A DNA stretch of 64,000 nt from Phytophthora hibernalis. Its lineage: Eukaryota > Oomycota > Peronosporomycetes > Peronosporales > Peronosporaceae. Positions 11,042-20,191 of the stretch are shown piece after piece. The stretch is taken from contig JAAKBF010000151.1 of NCBI GenBank assembly GCA_012656075.1, forward strand, positions 558,001 to 622,000, given 5' to 3'. The notes below the pieces were generated by a model. That model was not told where the DNA came from, did no database searches, and saw only the letters and a list, made by a program, of their open reading frames with translations. Position numbers and translations under genes: made by a program. Position 1 is the first letter of the stretch, and each line of letters begins with the position of its first letter.

Positions 11042-14000
11042 CTCCCACTCGACTTGACAGCTGTTGCGCCTTGGATCCCCAACTTGCTCCGAAGAACTTC
11101 GAACTGCACGGCAGTGATCGCCTTCGTCATGATGTCGGCCAGCATGTCGGTAGTAAAAACATACTGTAGCACCACTTGGCCGTCTTCCACCTTCTCGCGC
11201 ACGAAGTGGTAGCGAATGTCAATGTGCTTGGTGCGCTTGTGGAATTCGGGATTCTTGGCCAGCGCGATGGAGCCTTGGTTGTCCTCGTAGATCATGACAG
11301 GATCGTCGCTCTTCATCTCGCCGAGTTCACACAGAAACACCTTGAGCCACACTGCTTCCTGCGTAGCCTCCGATAGCGCCATGTACTCTGCTTCAGTAGA
11401 CGATAGTACCACCGTCCGCTGCTTCTTGCTTCTCCAGCTGATGTATCCTCCGTTCATCATGAACGCGTAGCCGCTTGTACTCCGTCGAGACTCGATGTCA
11501 CCAGCCCAGTCTGCGTCCGAGTAACCACACACGCCGAAACCGTCTTCGCGTGAGTACTCGAGTCCGTGCGTTGGTGTCGCCTGCAGATACCGCAGCACAC
11601 GCTTGAGAGCTTGGCAGTGTGTCGGACACGGATCAGCCGCAAACTGGCTCAGAACTCCTACTGCCGCAGCGAGGTCCGGACGTGTCGCGACCATCAGGTA
11701 CATGATACCGCCGACGGCGCTCCGGTATGGCACGTTCTTCATGGTGTCTTCGTGCTTGCAGCCACCCTCGCACATGTTCTTGGTCAGCTTGAGTCCGGGG
11801 TCCTGTGGCGTCTTCACAGGCCTGCTGTCTTGCATGCCGAACTTGGTCAGGATGGACTTGAGGATCTTGGTTTGCCGCACCACCACTGTCCCGGAGTCAC
11901 GGTCGTTCTTGATCTCCATCCCGAGAAAATACTCGAGCTCGCCGAGGTCCGTCATCTCGAAGCGTTCACTCAGCGCGCGCTTGGTCGAGTCCAGCAGGTG
12001 GTCGTTGCTGCTTGCCAGGATCAGGTCGTCCACGTACAGCACCACGAAGATCATCTCTTGATCATTCCTCTTGATGTAGACGCAGTGGTCGGACTCGCAC
12101 TTCTTGAACCCCATCTTCAGCATGAAGTCGTCGATGGTCTGGTTCCACATGCGCGGCGACTGCTTCAGTCCATACAGCGAACGCTTGAGCTTGCATACGT
12201 GGTCCGGATGGTTTTCGTCCACATAGCCGTCCGGTTGCGCCATGTAGATGTCTTCGTCGAGAACGCCGTTCAGGAAGGCTGTCTTGACGTCCATTTGGTA
12301 CAGCTTGAGACCATACTTGGCAGCCATGCTCAGCACTGCCCGAATCGACGTGAACTTGGCCACTGGTGCGAAGGTCTCATCGTAGTCGATGCCATACTTC
12401 TGCGAAAATCCCTTGGCCACCAGTCGCGCCTTGAACCGATCGATCTCTCCAGCTTGGTTTTCCTTGACTCGAAACACCCATCTGCAGCCGATCGCCTTGC
12501 GTCCCTTCGGCAATGGTACGACATTCCATGTGTCGTTCTTGCTAAGTGACTCAACTTCCGAGTCGCAGGCCTCCTTCCACTTGACTGCGTCGCTGGATTC
12601 CATCGCCGACTTGAATGTGGTCGGCATTTCTCCCACTGAATCCACGACGTACGCAGCCTCAAAGCTCCCACTTTCTTGTGCCGTAGCAGACATCTCGTCC
12701 AGAGTCTGGTATCGACTCTGCGACGCATACCGCTTGGCACTTGGAACCTCCACGGCTTCCTCCAGTGACTGCGTCCGCGGGTGTCGCTTGCTGCCGGGCT
12801 CGAAGTCTTCGTCCCGCGCAGCTTCTTCCTCTTCTTCGTTGTCGTCATCCGACTGCGACGAATCTTGATCCGTCACCTCTTCATCTTGAAGTTCCGCAAC
12901 AACTTCTTGATCGTAACTGCGTCTCCCACCGTCGAAGACGTCTTCCATGAACTGCGCGTCGCGGCTCACCAACACGCGACCGCTCTCCAGTTCTTCAAAC
13001 CGATACGCTTTCTCGTGCTCCGAGTACCCGAGGAAACGACAACGCACCGACCGAGCGTCGAACTTGGTGCGCTTCTCCTTCGGCACGTGCACGTACGCAT
13101 GTCAACCGAACACTTTCAGGTTCGCCAGCAGCGGCTTCTTCCCGGTCCAAACTTGGTGTGGCGACTTGTCGTGGCTGATGGCACGAGTCGGACACCGGTT
13201 GCGAAGGAACGTGGCAGCCATCACCGCTTCACCCCAATACGACTTGGTCAATCCGGCATGTTCCAACATGCAGCGCGCACACTCCACCAATGTCCGGTTC
13301 ATCCGTTCTGCCACTCCGTTCAGCTGAGGCGTGTACGGTGGTGTGAACTTCTGCACGATCCCGCGGTCGCTACAGAACTTGGCCATTGCACCGGAAGTGT
13401 ACTCGCCACCGTTGTCGCTCCGGAGTGTCTTCACGCGCTTGCCGGTTTGAGTTTCAGCAAACGCCACAAACTCAGCGAACTTGGCGGCCACCTCAGACTT
13501 GTTCCGCAGCAGATACAGGACGCAGAAGTGCGACTTGTCATCGATGAACGTGACAAAGTAGCGCTTGCCACCAAAAGTTGGTGTCTGCATGGGACCGCAC
13601 ACATCGCTGTGAATCACCTCCAGCACTTGCTTCGCACGGTTCGGAGACGACTTCATGTAGATCACTCGCGTTTTCTTTCCGAGTGAGCATCCGCCGCACA
13701 GCTCCCACTGCTTCACCGACGTCATGTCAATGCCAGTGCCGTAGCCCTTCTTGACGATGGCATCTAGGCCGCCATAGCCAACGTGACCAAGTCGAAGGTG
13801 CCAGAGGTACGACGTGGTGTCCCCTTGGCGATCCTTCGAACTTGCCGCATTGGCCTCGTCAGGCATCGTCGGAGTCATGCACAGCTTGAACAGCCCTTTG
13901 CCCTCACGAGCGACTTGATACCCTTCTTCTCCGTGAAGCACCCGTCGCTCTCGAAGGTGACTGGCCCGACGTCCTTGGTGAAGCGGCCGACGGAGAACAG

Positions 14001-15105
14001 GTTGCGCGTCAACTTGGGAATGTGCCACACGTTTGTGAGCACACCTTTCTTGGTCCCGCGCGGAGTTTTCATCGACATCACAATGTCGCCACTGCCGATC
14101 GCCTGCACCACACCGTCGTCCGCGAGATGCACGTCCACCGGGTCGAAAGTCTTGTAGTTCTTCATGAACTTCTTGGAGCACGTCATGTGCTGCGTCGCAC
14201 CCGAGTCGACCAGTCACACGTCATTCGACTTGGTGTTGCTCCCACCACCAATCGAGAAAAGATAGTCGCCGGCATCCTCGTCCTCACGCGCCACATTCGC
14301 ACGCTGCGACCGCTGCCGGTTGTTGTTGTCTTGGATCCGCGAGGGACACTCCGCGATCCAATGTCCTTGTTTGCCGCAGTTGTGGCACGCCCCGGTCTTC
14401 TTCACCGGTCGGTCCCTGCGCTTGTTGTCTCTCGTCATGAACGCTTGACCTTGACCGTGTGCGGCTCCGTCGACGCCGCCACTTTGTTCCTTGCGCTTCA
14501 TGTCTTCATGCAGGAGCCGAGACGTTACGAGTTCCCACGACAGCGAGTCCGACCTGGACTCCAGCGCCGTGATGAGGAACTGGTACGACTCGCTCAAACT
14601 GCCCAGAAGCGTCGTCCTCGCTGACCGGAGCGCCAACCGCGTCGAGCTGCTCCGCCAGTGTCTTGAGCTTGTTAATGTGCTCCAGCACATCATCACCTTC
14701 GTCCATCATTGTCGTGAAGAAACGTTGACGAAGAAAGAGTTTGTTGGCCAAACTCTTCTTCTCGAAGTGTCCTTCCAGCCTTGACCATGCATCATGCGCG
14801 TCCTTGGCCGAGCGAACCAACGGCAGCTGCGAGTCCTCCATCGCGAGACAGATCATCGCCAGTGCCTTGCGCGACTTCTTCCGGAAGGTCGCTTGATCCG
14901 CCGCAGTCTGGCAGTGCTCCAGCTTCACTTCCCCATTCGTCACTTCCCACAGTTCGCGCTCCTCGAGCACCATCTGCATCTTGAACTTCAACGTGTGGAA
15001 GTTGGTTCCGTCGAACTTGTTGATGCGGGCGGTGGAGACTGGGGAGGCGTCCATGGCGAAGGCGTAGTCGGGGTCTTGGTCAGGGAAGACGGGGCTTGGG
15101 CTCAT
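10840..15105 (-). pseudogene. Copia-A gag-pol polyprotein gene, four lesions
   Basis: Seen from the start at 15105 (MSPSPVFPDQDPDYA): a gag domain (FDGTNFHTLKFKM), a CCHC zinc knuckle (CHNCGKQGHWIAEC), protease (LVDSGATQH), integrase with a His/Cys finger (WHLRLGHVGYGG, CGGC) and D-D-E residues (HSDVCGPM, RSDNGGEY, NGVAERMNRT), reverse transcriptase (QMDVKTAFLNG, YVDDLI) and RNase H (YSDADWAGD, STEAEY, YEDNQGS). Lesions: a frameshift near 14620 in gag, an in-frame TGA at about 14215 just before LVDSGATQ, a frameshift near 13900 after protease, and an in-frame TGA at 13104-13102 between integrase and reverse transcriptase. The frame runs into the 3' LTR. Known: this is the complete replication machinery of a Copia element. 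As sequenced it would not produce it unaided. Confidence 0.9.
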
Positions 15106-15109
15106 AACC
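15098..15109 (-). promoter_or_regulatory. Copia-A primer-binding site with gag ATG inside it
   Basis: Minus strand GGTTATGAGCCC abuts the 5' LTR. It is complementary to the anticodon arm of eukaryotic initiator tRNA-Met (GGGCUCAUAACC), as in the half-tRNA priming of Drosophila copia. The ATG at 15105 is the gag start. Confidence 0.75.
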
Positions 15110-15441
15110 AAAAGGCTTTGGTCGGTTGATGGCAGAATGCAAAGTGATTGGTTTAGGTCCTTAGTTCGCAAAACTCCTTGCTACCTCTAAGCCTACTGGA
15201 TTCTCTACTGGATACACTCTTCTGGATTCTTTATTGGATACTGACTTACTTCAGCCAATCAGCGACTGCCACGTGGATGCCCATCTTGTACCCACAATCT
15301 TGTACCCGCGTGTCCCGTAATCCCCGTAGCGTAAACAGCGTCCCATCATCAGTGTCCCGTAAACGCAGGAATGATTGCGGTCCCACTGAGTGAGGGTCAT
15401 ACCGGTATCGTACCGGTATGCCGCAGCTCTTCTCGACAACA
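15110..15441 (-). repeat. Copia-A 5' LTR (332 bp)
   Basis: Nearly identical to 10699-11041 apart from two substitutions and the 11-bp deletion. It is flanked on the outside by GTGGA (15442-15446). Confidence 0.9.
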
Positions 15442-15446
15442 GTGGA

Positions 15447-15813
15447 ATTTTTACGCGACCGAACTTCTCAAGTTTGAAATCGAAGGGCCCTCTGTCTTAG
15501 TTTTAGATAACTTTGATAGTCACGTTTCGGTAGAAGGACAGAGAGTGATAGTAGAAGAAACTTGTGCTGCTGTGTGCCCATTGCCCCCAACAGCACCTCG
15601 GTTTGCCAGCCGTTAGACGTGGGGGTGATGGGCCCACTAAAAAATTCGATGCGTTGCAAGTGGCGCTCCTACGCTTTGAAAAAGGGTGCCACACCATTTG
15701 AAAAAGGTTGCATGCTGTCGAAAAGACAATTGCAGTTTGGGAAGGCCTAAACGCTTCAACGGTGGTGAAGAGCTTTGAAAAGGCAATTCCCCGCTTTCCT
15801 ACCGTCATGGTTT
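15447..15813 (+). pseudogene. pogo-1 transposase, 3' part
   Basis: Seen: this piece continues the transposase interrupted at 10698. It contains the second catalytic aspartate (SVLVLDNFDSHVSVEGQ) and, after a frame change near 15590, the third (CQPLDVGVMGPLKN). It ends with AIPRFPTVMV-type codons at about 15810. Pogo-3 carries the same order (VILADNFDCHV, TWQPLDVGVMGPLK). The element's 3' non-coding part runs from here to 16013. It cannot be expressed as one protein with the 5' part in the present arrangement. Confidence 0.75.
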
Positions 15814-16129
15814 AGTCAGAATTAATGCAATAAACATTTGCCTTTTTTGATTACTCAGTCGCTGTTTTTTGTTTTTGATGTGATATTTAAATTTAATAAT
15901 AGCCAATCCGAATGCATTATATCTGACGTCGTCTTTTTCAGTCGCCCACCTTATCTTCCCTATACTATCAGTGTTAACACCTGTCAAGGTCGTCTTTTTC
16001 CCGTCGTTGTTTGTACACGCTGGCTGTTGTCATGGCTGCGAGCGTGACCGAGGCGACAGCCATCTAGTGGTGCCTAAAGGTTGGGCTACACGGAACTGTC
16101 CGAAGTGTAGGGAGACGACGTGGCTGGCC

Positions 16130-17705
16130 CCCGACCCTTCATGCATCCGCTGGCTTCGTCCACGATCAGCAGTAGATACTTGCTGCCGCCAAGCGAGATT
16201 TTCTCCATGGGTCCGCAGATGTCGAAGTGGAGCAGCTCAAACGTGTCGTAGTGACGCTTGTCACGGTTGCTTGGAAACGGTTTTGGACCATCTTCCCTTG
16301 CTGGCAACCGCGACACATGCTTGGTCCACTCGACTTGGAGGGTGCCTTCGCGTCCTTGATCATGCTGTTGTCGACCATCTTGCGAAGCATCTCCACCGGA
16401 GCATGACCCATACGCGCGTGCAGGTCGACTGTTCTTCCACTTGTCGCCGCATTCGCCGATCGCTGAGGCGTCCGAAGCCAGTAGAGGCCATCCACGAGGT
16501 CCGCCGTCGCCACCACTTGGTTCGAACCCTTGCGCGAAACGTGCCATCGAACACCACTTGGAACTTGCCGTGCTTGTTGATCTGCGGCACCGAGAGCAGA
16601 TTCTTGCTCATGTCCGGCACGTACAGCGCGTTCTTGATCTCGATCTCGCGCTCGTCGCCGTTGGGCAGAACCACTCGTTCCACGATGGTTCCCACACCCT
16701 TGATGGCCGCTTTGTTGCCGTCGGCCACCGAAACTCCACCTTCATCTCGCTCGATCAAGTGAGCGAACTTGGACTTGTCATTGCAGATGTGGTGCGTTGC
16801 GCCGCTGTCGACCGCCCACATCCCGGACACATTCTTGCCCGTCGAAACTCCACACTCCAGGAAACCGCGAACGCCACTCGATCGTAGTCGTAGTCATCGC
16901 TGTCGTTTTTCCACTGGATGTTGTTGGCCCTGCGTCCACAGCCATTGTCATTGCAGCCGCGTCTTGGCCATCGGTTTTCATCCTTCTGCTGGGTCCAGCA
17001 CTTGTCAACCGTGTGCCCCAATTTCCCGCAGTACGTGCACTGGCGAGACTCTCGATCGGTCGTGAACGCTTTGGCCGCGTCCTCCGTTTTCACCGTCGCC
17101 GTCTTCTCGCCTTGCCGCTTGATGTGCTCGTTCGTGAGCACCTTCACAACGTCTTGCGTGCGTAGCTCTGCTATGCTCATCTCCAGGTTCAGTACGACGT
17201 TCTCGTAGCTCTTGGGGAGACTGCGCAACAAGCAGATCGCCACGTCTTCATCCTCCATCTTGGCGCCGATGCTGCTGGGCTTGGCGCTGATGTTGAGGAC
17301 CTCATTGCAGTGATGCAAGACATTCCCGCCTTCCGACATCTCCATGCTGAAGAGCTGCCGCTTCAAGTAGATGCGACCAGCCTTCTGCGATCCACCGTAC
17401 AGCGTCTTCAGGCGCGACCACGCAACCCACGCTTCCTCACAGTCGTCGACCACATGGTGGTAGTCCGCGTCCATGTGGAGCAGCATCAGTCCGAACGCGA
17501 TGTTGCTCGACTTGACGTAGTCGTCCTTGGCCAGCGAGTCCGTGAAGCTTGGCGTCGTCTCCCGGTTCACGACTTGCCACACCGACTTGGTCAGGAACAC
17601 GCCACGCATGTAGCGGTTCCACGTCGCGTAGTTGTCTCCGTTGAACTTGTCGATGGAGACCTTGGTGCTGGCATCGTGGGCAGAGGACATGGTGCTTGGG
17701 CTCAT
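16130..17705 (-). pseudogene. Copia-B gag-protease-integrase fragment
   Basis: Seen: the gag frame starts at 17705 (MSPSTMSSAHDAS) inside the primer site. It contains IDKFNGDNYATWNRYM, the UBN2-like segment TLYGGSQKAGRIYLKRQL, and a CCHC knuckle (CTYCGKLGHTVDKC). A frame change near 16850 precedes the protease motif WAVDSGATHHIC and KNALYVPDMSKNLLSVPQ. Integrase zinc-finger residues follow (HARMGHAPVEML, CRGCQQGKM) in shifted frames, then FELLHFDICGPM (first catalytic Asp) and LLLIVDEASG. The sequence stops there. Relic; not functional. Confidence 0.8.
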
Positions 17706-17709
17706 AACC
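17698..17709 (-). promoter_or_regulatory. Copia-B primer-binding site
   Basis: GGTTATGAGCCC on the minus strand, identical over 16 nt (through AAGC) to the site in Copia-A. The in-frame gag ATG is at 17705. Confidence 0.7.
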
Positions 17710-18056
17710 TGATGGAAGGTATGGATCTTGAACGAAGCTTGACAGAGCGGAGGGAGGACAGCACTCTGGACGAGACCGGAGCGAGGACACTTGACCACTT
17801 GAGGGGAAGAAGGAAGATTCGAAAGTGATTGATTGATCGGAGTTACTTTAGCTAGCCTACCACATAGACACGCAGCTTGCGTCCAATCATTCTACTCGTC
17901 CAATCATTGGTCATCGCCTTTCGTTAATCTATCGTCTATCTATCGCTACCTATCATATCGTCTCTCGGTATCTATCGTCTCTCGGTATCGTATGATCTCT
18001 CTGTATCATATCGTCTCTCGGTAATCTATATACTACTATGTAAACCCAAATCAACA
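17710..18056 (-). repeat. Copia-B 5' LTR (about 347 bp) with a GAGAGACGATA minisatellite
   Basis: On the coding strand it begins TGTTGATTTGGG and ends CTTCCATCA, directly next to the primer site. The upstream half (17930-18035) is made of GAGAGACGATA-like units, read as CTATCGTCTCTC on the plus strand. About 190 bp is shared with 58266-58455. Confidence 0.7.
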
Positions 18057-18084
18057 TTTCGCCTAATGGAAACCCTGTATTGTG

Positions 18085-18453
18085 TTACTTTCTATTCTTC
18101 TGGTGTTTCTTGCGGAGGCGGGGCTGCATACGACGACGGTGTCTGCGTCGGCGTCGCTCTCGGTCCTCGCGAGGTGGCACAATCGGTGCTCGCGGCGGGC
18201 CCATCGCGGAGGCCACCAACTCCGCTCGTTGCTGGCGCTGGTCTAGCGGCGGTTGGGTTGGAGCAGGCTCCGCGCGGTGCCAGTAAACATGGCGGTCGGG
18301 GCCGTGCGCATACGCGACGCAGCGACGGGCACCCGGCCGGGCATCTCTTACCGCAAACGCATCCCAGGCAAGGAACGCCTCGCAGCAGGAGCACCGCCGC
18401 AATACAGTTGGTTCTCGCTGCGGGTTTCCCGCCGGCGCGCTTCCTTGGGTCAC
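18085..18453 (-). CDS. Repeat family X, copy 1: small cysteine/arginine-rich ORF
   Basis: Seen: a 122-codon minus-strand frame with RRCSCCEAFLAWDAF, then RRCVAYAHGPDRHVYWH, a proline-rich middle and a very basic end (RRRRRHRRR, RKKHQKNRK). The same C-x-C-C block is in copy 2 at 27747-28112, which also has FTCATCSARVVPPPV before it; copy 3 at 63 kb keeps the FTCATC part. The opposite strand also has an open frame here, so coding direction rests on the conserved cysteines. Inference: a possible zinc-binding, nucleic-acid-binding product of a repeat. I do not recognise the family. It begins a few bases from the Copia-B LTR end. Confidence 0.4.
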   Translation of the reverse strand: MTQGSAPAGNPQREPTVLRRCSCCEAFLAWDAFAVRDARPGARRCVAYAHGPDRHVYWHRAEPAPTQPPLDQRQQRAELVASAMGPPRAPIVPPREDRERRRRRHRRRMQPRLRKKHQKNRK

Positions 18454-18499
18454 TTCTTGTCTTTCGCGATTTTCTTCAAGTGACCGACAGCCACTAACT

Positions 18500-18785
18500 G
18501 GCGGAGGGAGGGAGCTGCTGTACCTTTTATTCTACTCTTCTATGTACCAATATCACCTACCCCGGTGCATTTGCACAGTGATCTGGTTATGTACAGTATG
18601 TGCTTATACTTGACTTCACTATGCTTTTGCAGTTTCTCGAGCCAATCCCTATTCAAAGATGTTGTATATCTGGATATACAACATGTGACATGTTGTCATA
18701 TACAGGGTTTGGGCGTTGAAGGGTTAACCCTTTTAACGATTTCACGGAACTCGTTTTGTATATCCTGTGCAGCAAATCACTTGGT
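18500..18785. other. Non-coding spacer with CAACATGT palindromes
   Basis: No gene. At about 18658-18705 there is a palindromic cluster (GTTGTATATC and GATATACAAC, then ACATGTGACATGTTGT). Similar CAACATGT clusters occur near 39010-39070, 39800-39850 and 62525-62735. Confidence 0.35.
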
Positions 18786-18789
18786 ATAT

Positions 18790-19385
18790 GTTAGGTAGAC
18801 GATATGTCGACAATATCGGAGAGGCGATATGTAGATGTGCGACGATAGTACATGTACGAGGGCTGATAGTATCAGAGACGATAGGAAGTACATATGAGCG
18901 GTGATAGAATGAAATATATGACGTTATGTACAGCGATTGGAAGAAAGAAACCATTGATATGAGATACGAGATAGTATCAGAGACGATAGACGATAGTGTG
19001 GGAGACGATAGTACGAAAGACTACAGTAAGACGACATATATAGGTATGAGGGACGGGATGTAGACACGATAGGTAGGTGCAGTCGATAGAATGTCAGACA
19101 CGATAGGTAGACACGATATATATACACGATATGTATGCGAGAGATACGATACGTATATGGGGGAAGATAGATATAGAGTCACGACAGGTAGAGACGATAG
19201 AAAGGCAATAGACACTGCGTAGAGAGAGACAATAGGTACATAGAGATACGTAGAAACGGTGGGTAAATAGACCATAGGTAGAGAGGGTAGGAAGGAGACA
19301 CGATAAGTAGGGAGGTACGATAGATAGAGGACATAGCGTACATGTAGAGCTCGGACGCTATGTAGGCACGATTAGAGTAGCTGTA
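18790..19385 (+). repeat. GACGATAG minisatellite array 1
   Basis: Irregular repeats of GAGACGATAG-like units with interspersed TAGTAT and TATGTA. They match the units in the upstream half of the Copia-B LTR and the array at 28140-28855. No coding potential. Confidence 0.7.
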
Positions 19386-19429
19386 TATGCATAAGATTCT
19401 TAACACTTTGATGGATTGTAGACTGGATA

Positions 19430-19896
19430 AAAACCGCCCCGTGGAGCGAAGCGAAGGGGGCAGCCCACTTAACTGGGACAAACCATTGCACCACCGCCGC
19501 GTGGCGGTGTCAATCGGCTAGTCTACTACAAGTAGTAGAGAGCCCGGTCTATCGGTCCGTCTGTCGCAGCTGCCAAGCGCAGCGAAGGCGGCTCCCGATT
19601 GGCTATAAAGCGTCCGAGCGAAGCGAAGGCCGCGCCCATCACCGTTCTTTGGGTCCGAAGGGCCCGCCCAAGCCTTTTATTTAGTATTTTTGTGAGCAGT
19701 GGAGCGAGCCCCTGCGAGCGGAACGGGGGCGCTCCGCTGACTTAACCAATAAAAGTAAACCGCCGCGGAGCGGTGGCACTCGTTTAGTCTAGAACAAGTA
19801 GTAGAGAAACCGGTCCGTCTGTCGGTCCGTCAGTCCCGTCGAGCTACCGAGCGATAGCGACGGCGGCTCCGATTTGCAAAAATGAAACTGGCTAGC
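19430..19896. repeat. GC-rich hairpin-bearing tandem repeat (about 266-bp period)
   Basis: TAGTCTA..ACAAGTAGTAGAGA recurs at 19519 and 19785. Each unit has self-complementary GC blocks such as CCGCCGCGGAGCGG, GGGTCCGAAGGGCCC and GAGCGAAGCGAAGG. The reverse complement aligns over about 350 bp with 63640-63995. A shorter relative is at 27560-27650. Confidence 0.65.
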
Positions 19897-20191
19897 GGTA
19901 CCGAGCAAGATCGTACCTAAACGCATGCATACGGTAGCAAAAATGTATTTTACACCGATAAAATACCAGTTCCTCAAAAATGTGAAATCCAGACTTCTGA
20001 AACGTGACAACCCGTCTCCCCTTTCTCCCATCCCGGAGTGTTCCAAGCCTTTCATTCTAGAATCTTCCCGGTCGAGCACAAATCAGTGTGAGTATCGACC
20101 AAAAATCGGAAGTGTACGTACAGCAAGCAGCATGAAAGGTGCAACATGGATGGTGTTTAACTTGTTGTATTGTTCTGTAACTCAGGACGAC

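Larger units (their letters stand above)
10699..15441 (-). mobile_element. Copia-A: complete Ty1/Copia LTR retrotransposon
   Basis: Seen: two LTRs (10699-11041 and 15110-15441) bound a minus-strand gag-pol gene. The target duplication GTGGA is present on both sides (10694-10698 and 15442-15446). The target is the pogo-1 transposase gene, whose frame is restored when the element and one GTGGA are removed. Gene order is gag, protease, integrase, reverse transcriptase, RNase H, which is diagnostic of Copia. The LTRs differ by only two substitutions I could find and an 11-bp indel, so the insertion is recent. Several stops and shifts break the polyprotein. Confidence 0.93.
9987..16013 (+). mobile_element. 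pogo-1: pogo/Tigger-type DNA transposon split by a Copia insertion
   Basis: Seen: the left end at 9987 begins CAAACAACGACGG. The right end at 16013 is its inverted repeat over about 22 bp with one extra G. Both ends are flanked by TA (9985-9986 and 16014-16015), the target duplication expected for Tc1/mariner/pogo elements. Between them is a plus-strand transposase gene in pieces and a whole Copia element at 10699-15441. Without the Copia the element would be about 1.28 kb, shorter than pogo-3 (1.73 kb), because the middle of the transposase gene is deleted. Confidence is high for the ends and the superfamily. Confidence 0.85.
16090..18056 (-). mobile_element. Copia-B: 5' portion of a Copia retrotransposon (LTR, gag, protease, part of integrase)
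   Basis: Seen: the 5' LTR occupies 17710-18056, with a primer site and minus-strand gag-protease-integrase sequence ending at about 16130 after the first integrase catalytic region. Reverse transcriptase, RNase H and the second LTR are absent, so the element is truncated, leaving a junction about 75 bp from the pogo-1 right end. It belongs to a different lineage from Copia-A: the gag and protease sequences are distinct, but the primer site is the same. A related internal fragment lies at 60380-61270 and LTR sequence at 58266-58455. Confidence 0.8.

Noticed and set aside
11566..12549. 327-codon open frame on the plus strand
   Set aside because: It is antisense to the Copia-A reverse transcriptase, which has all expected motifs; the frame is a by-product of codon bias.
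12781..13686. 301-codon open frame on the plus strand
   Set aside because: Antisense to Copia-A integrase and linker; no domain of its own.
18066..18497. 143-codon plus-strand frame and its counterpart on the minus strand at 28159-27671
   Set aside because: Open because of GC-rich composition. The opposite strand carries the conserved cysteine blocks, so that direction is preferred, though not proven.
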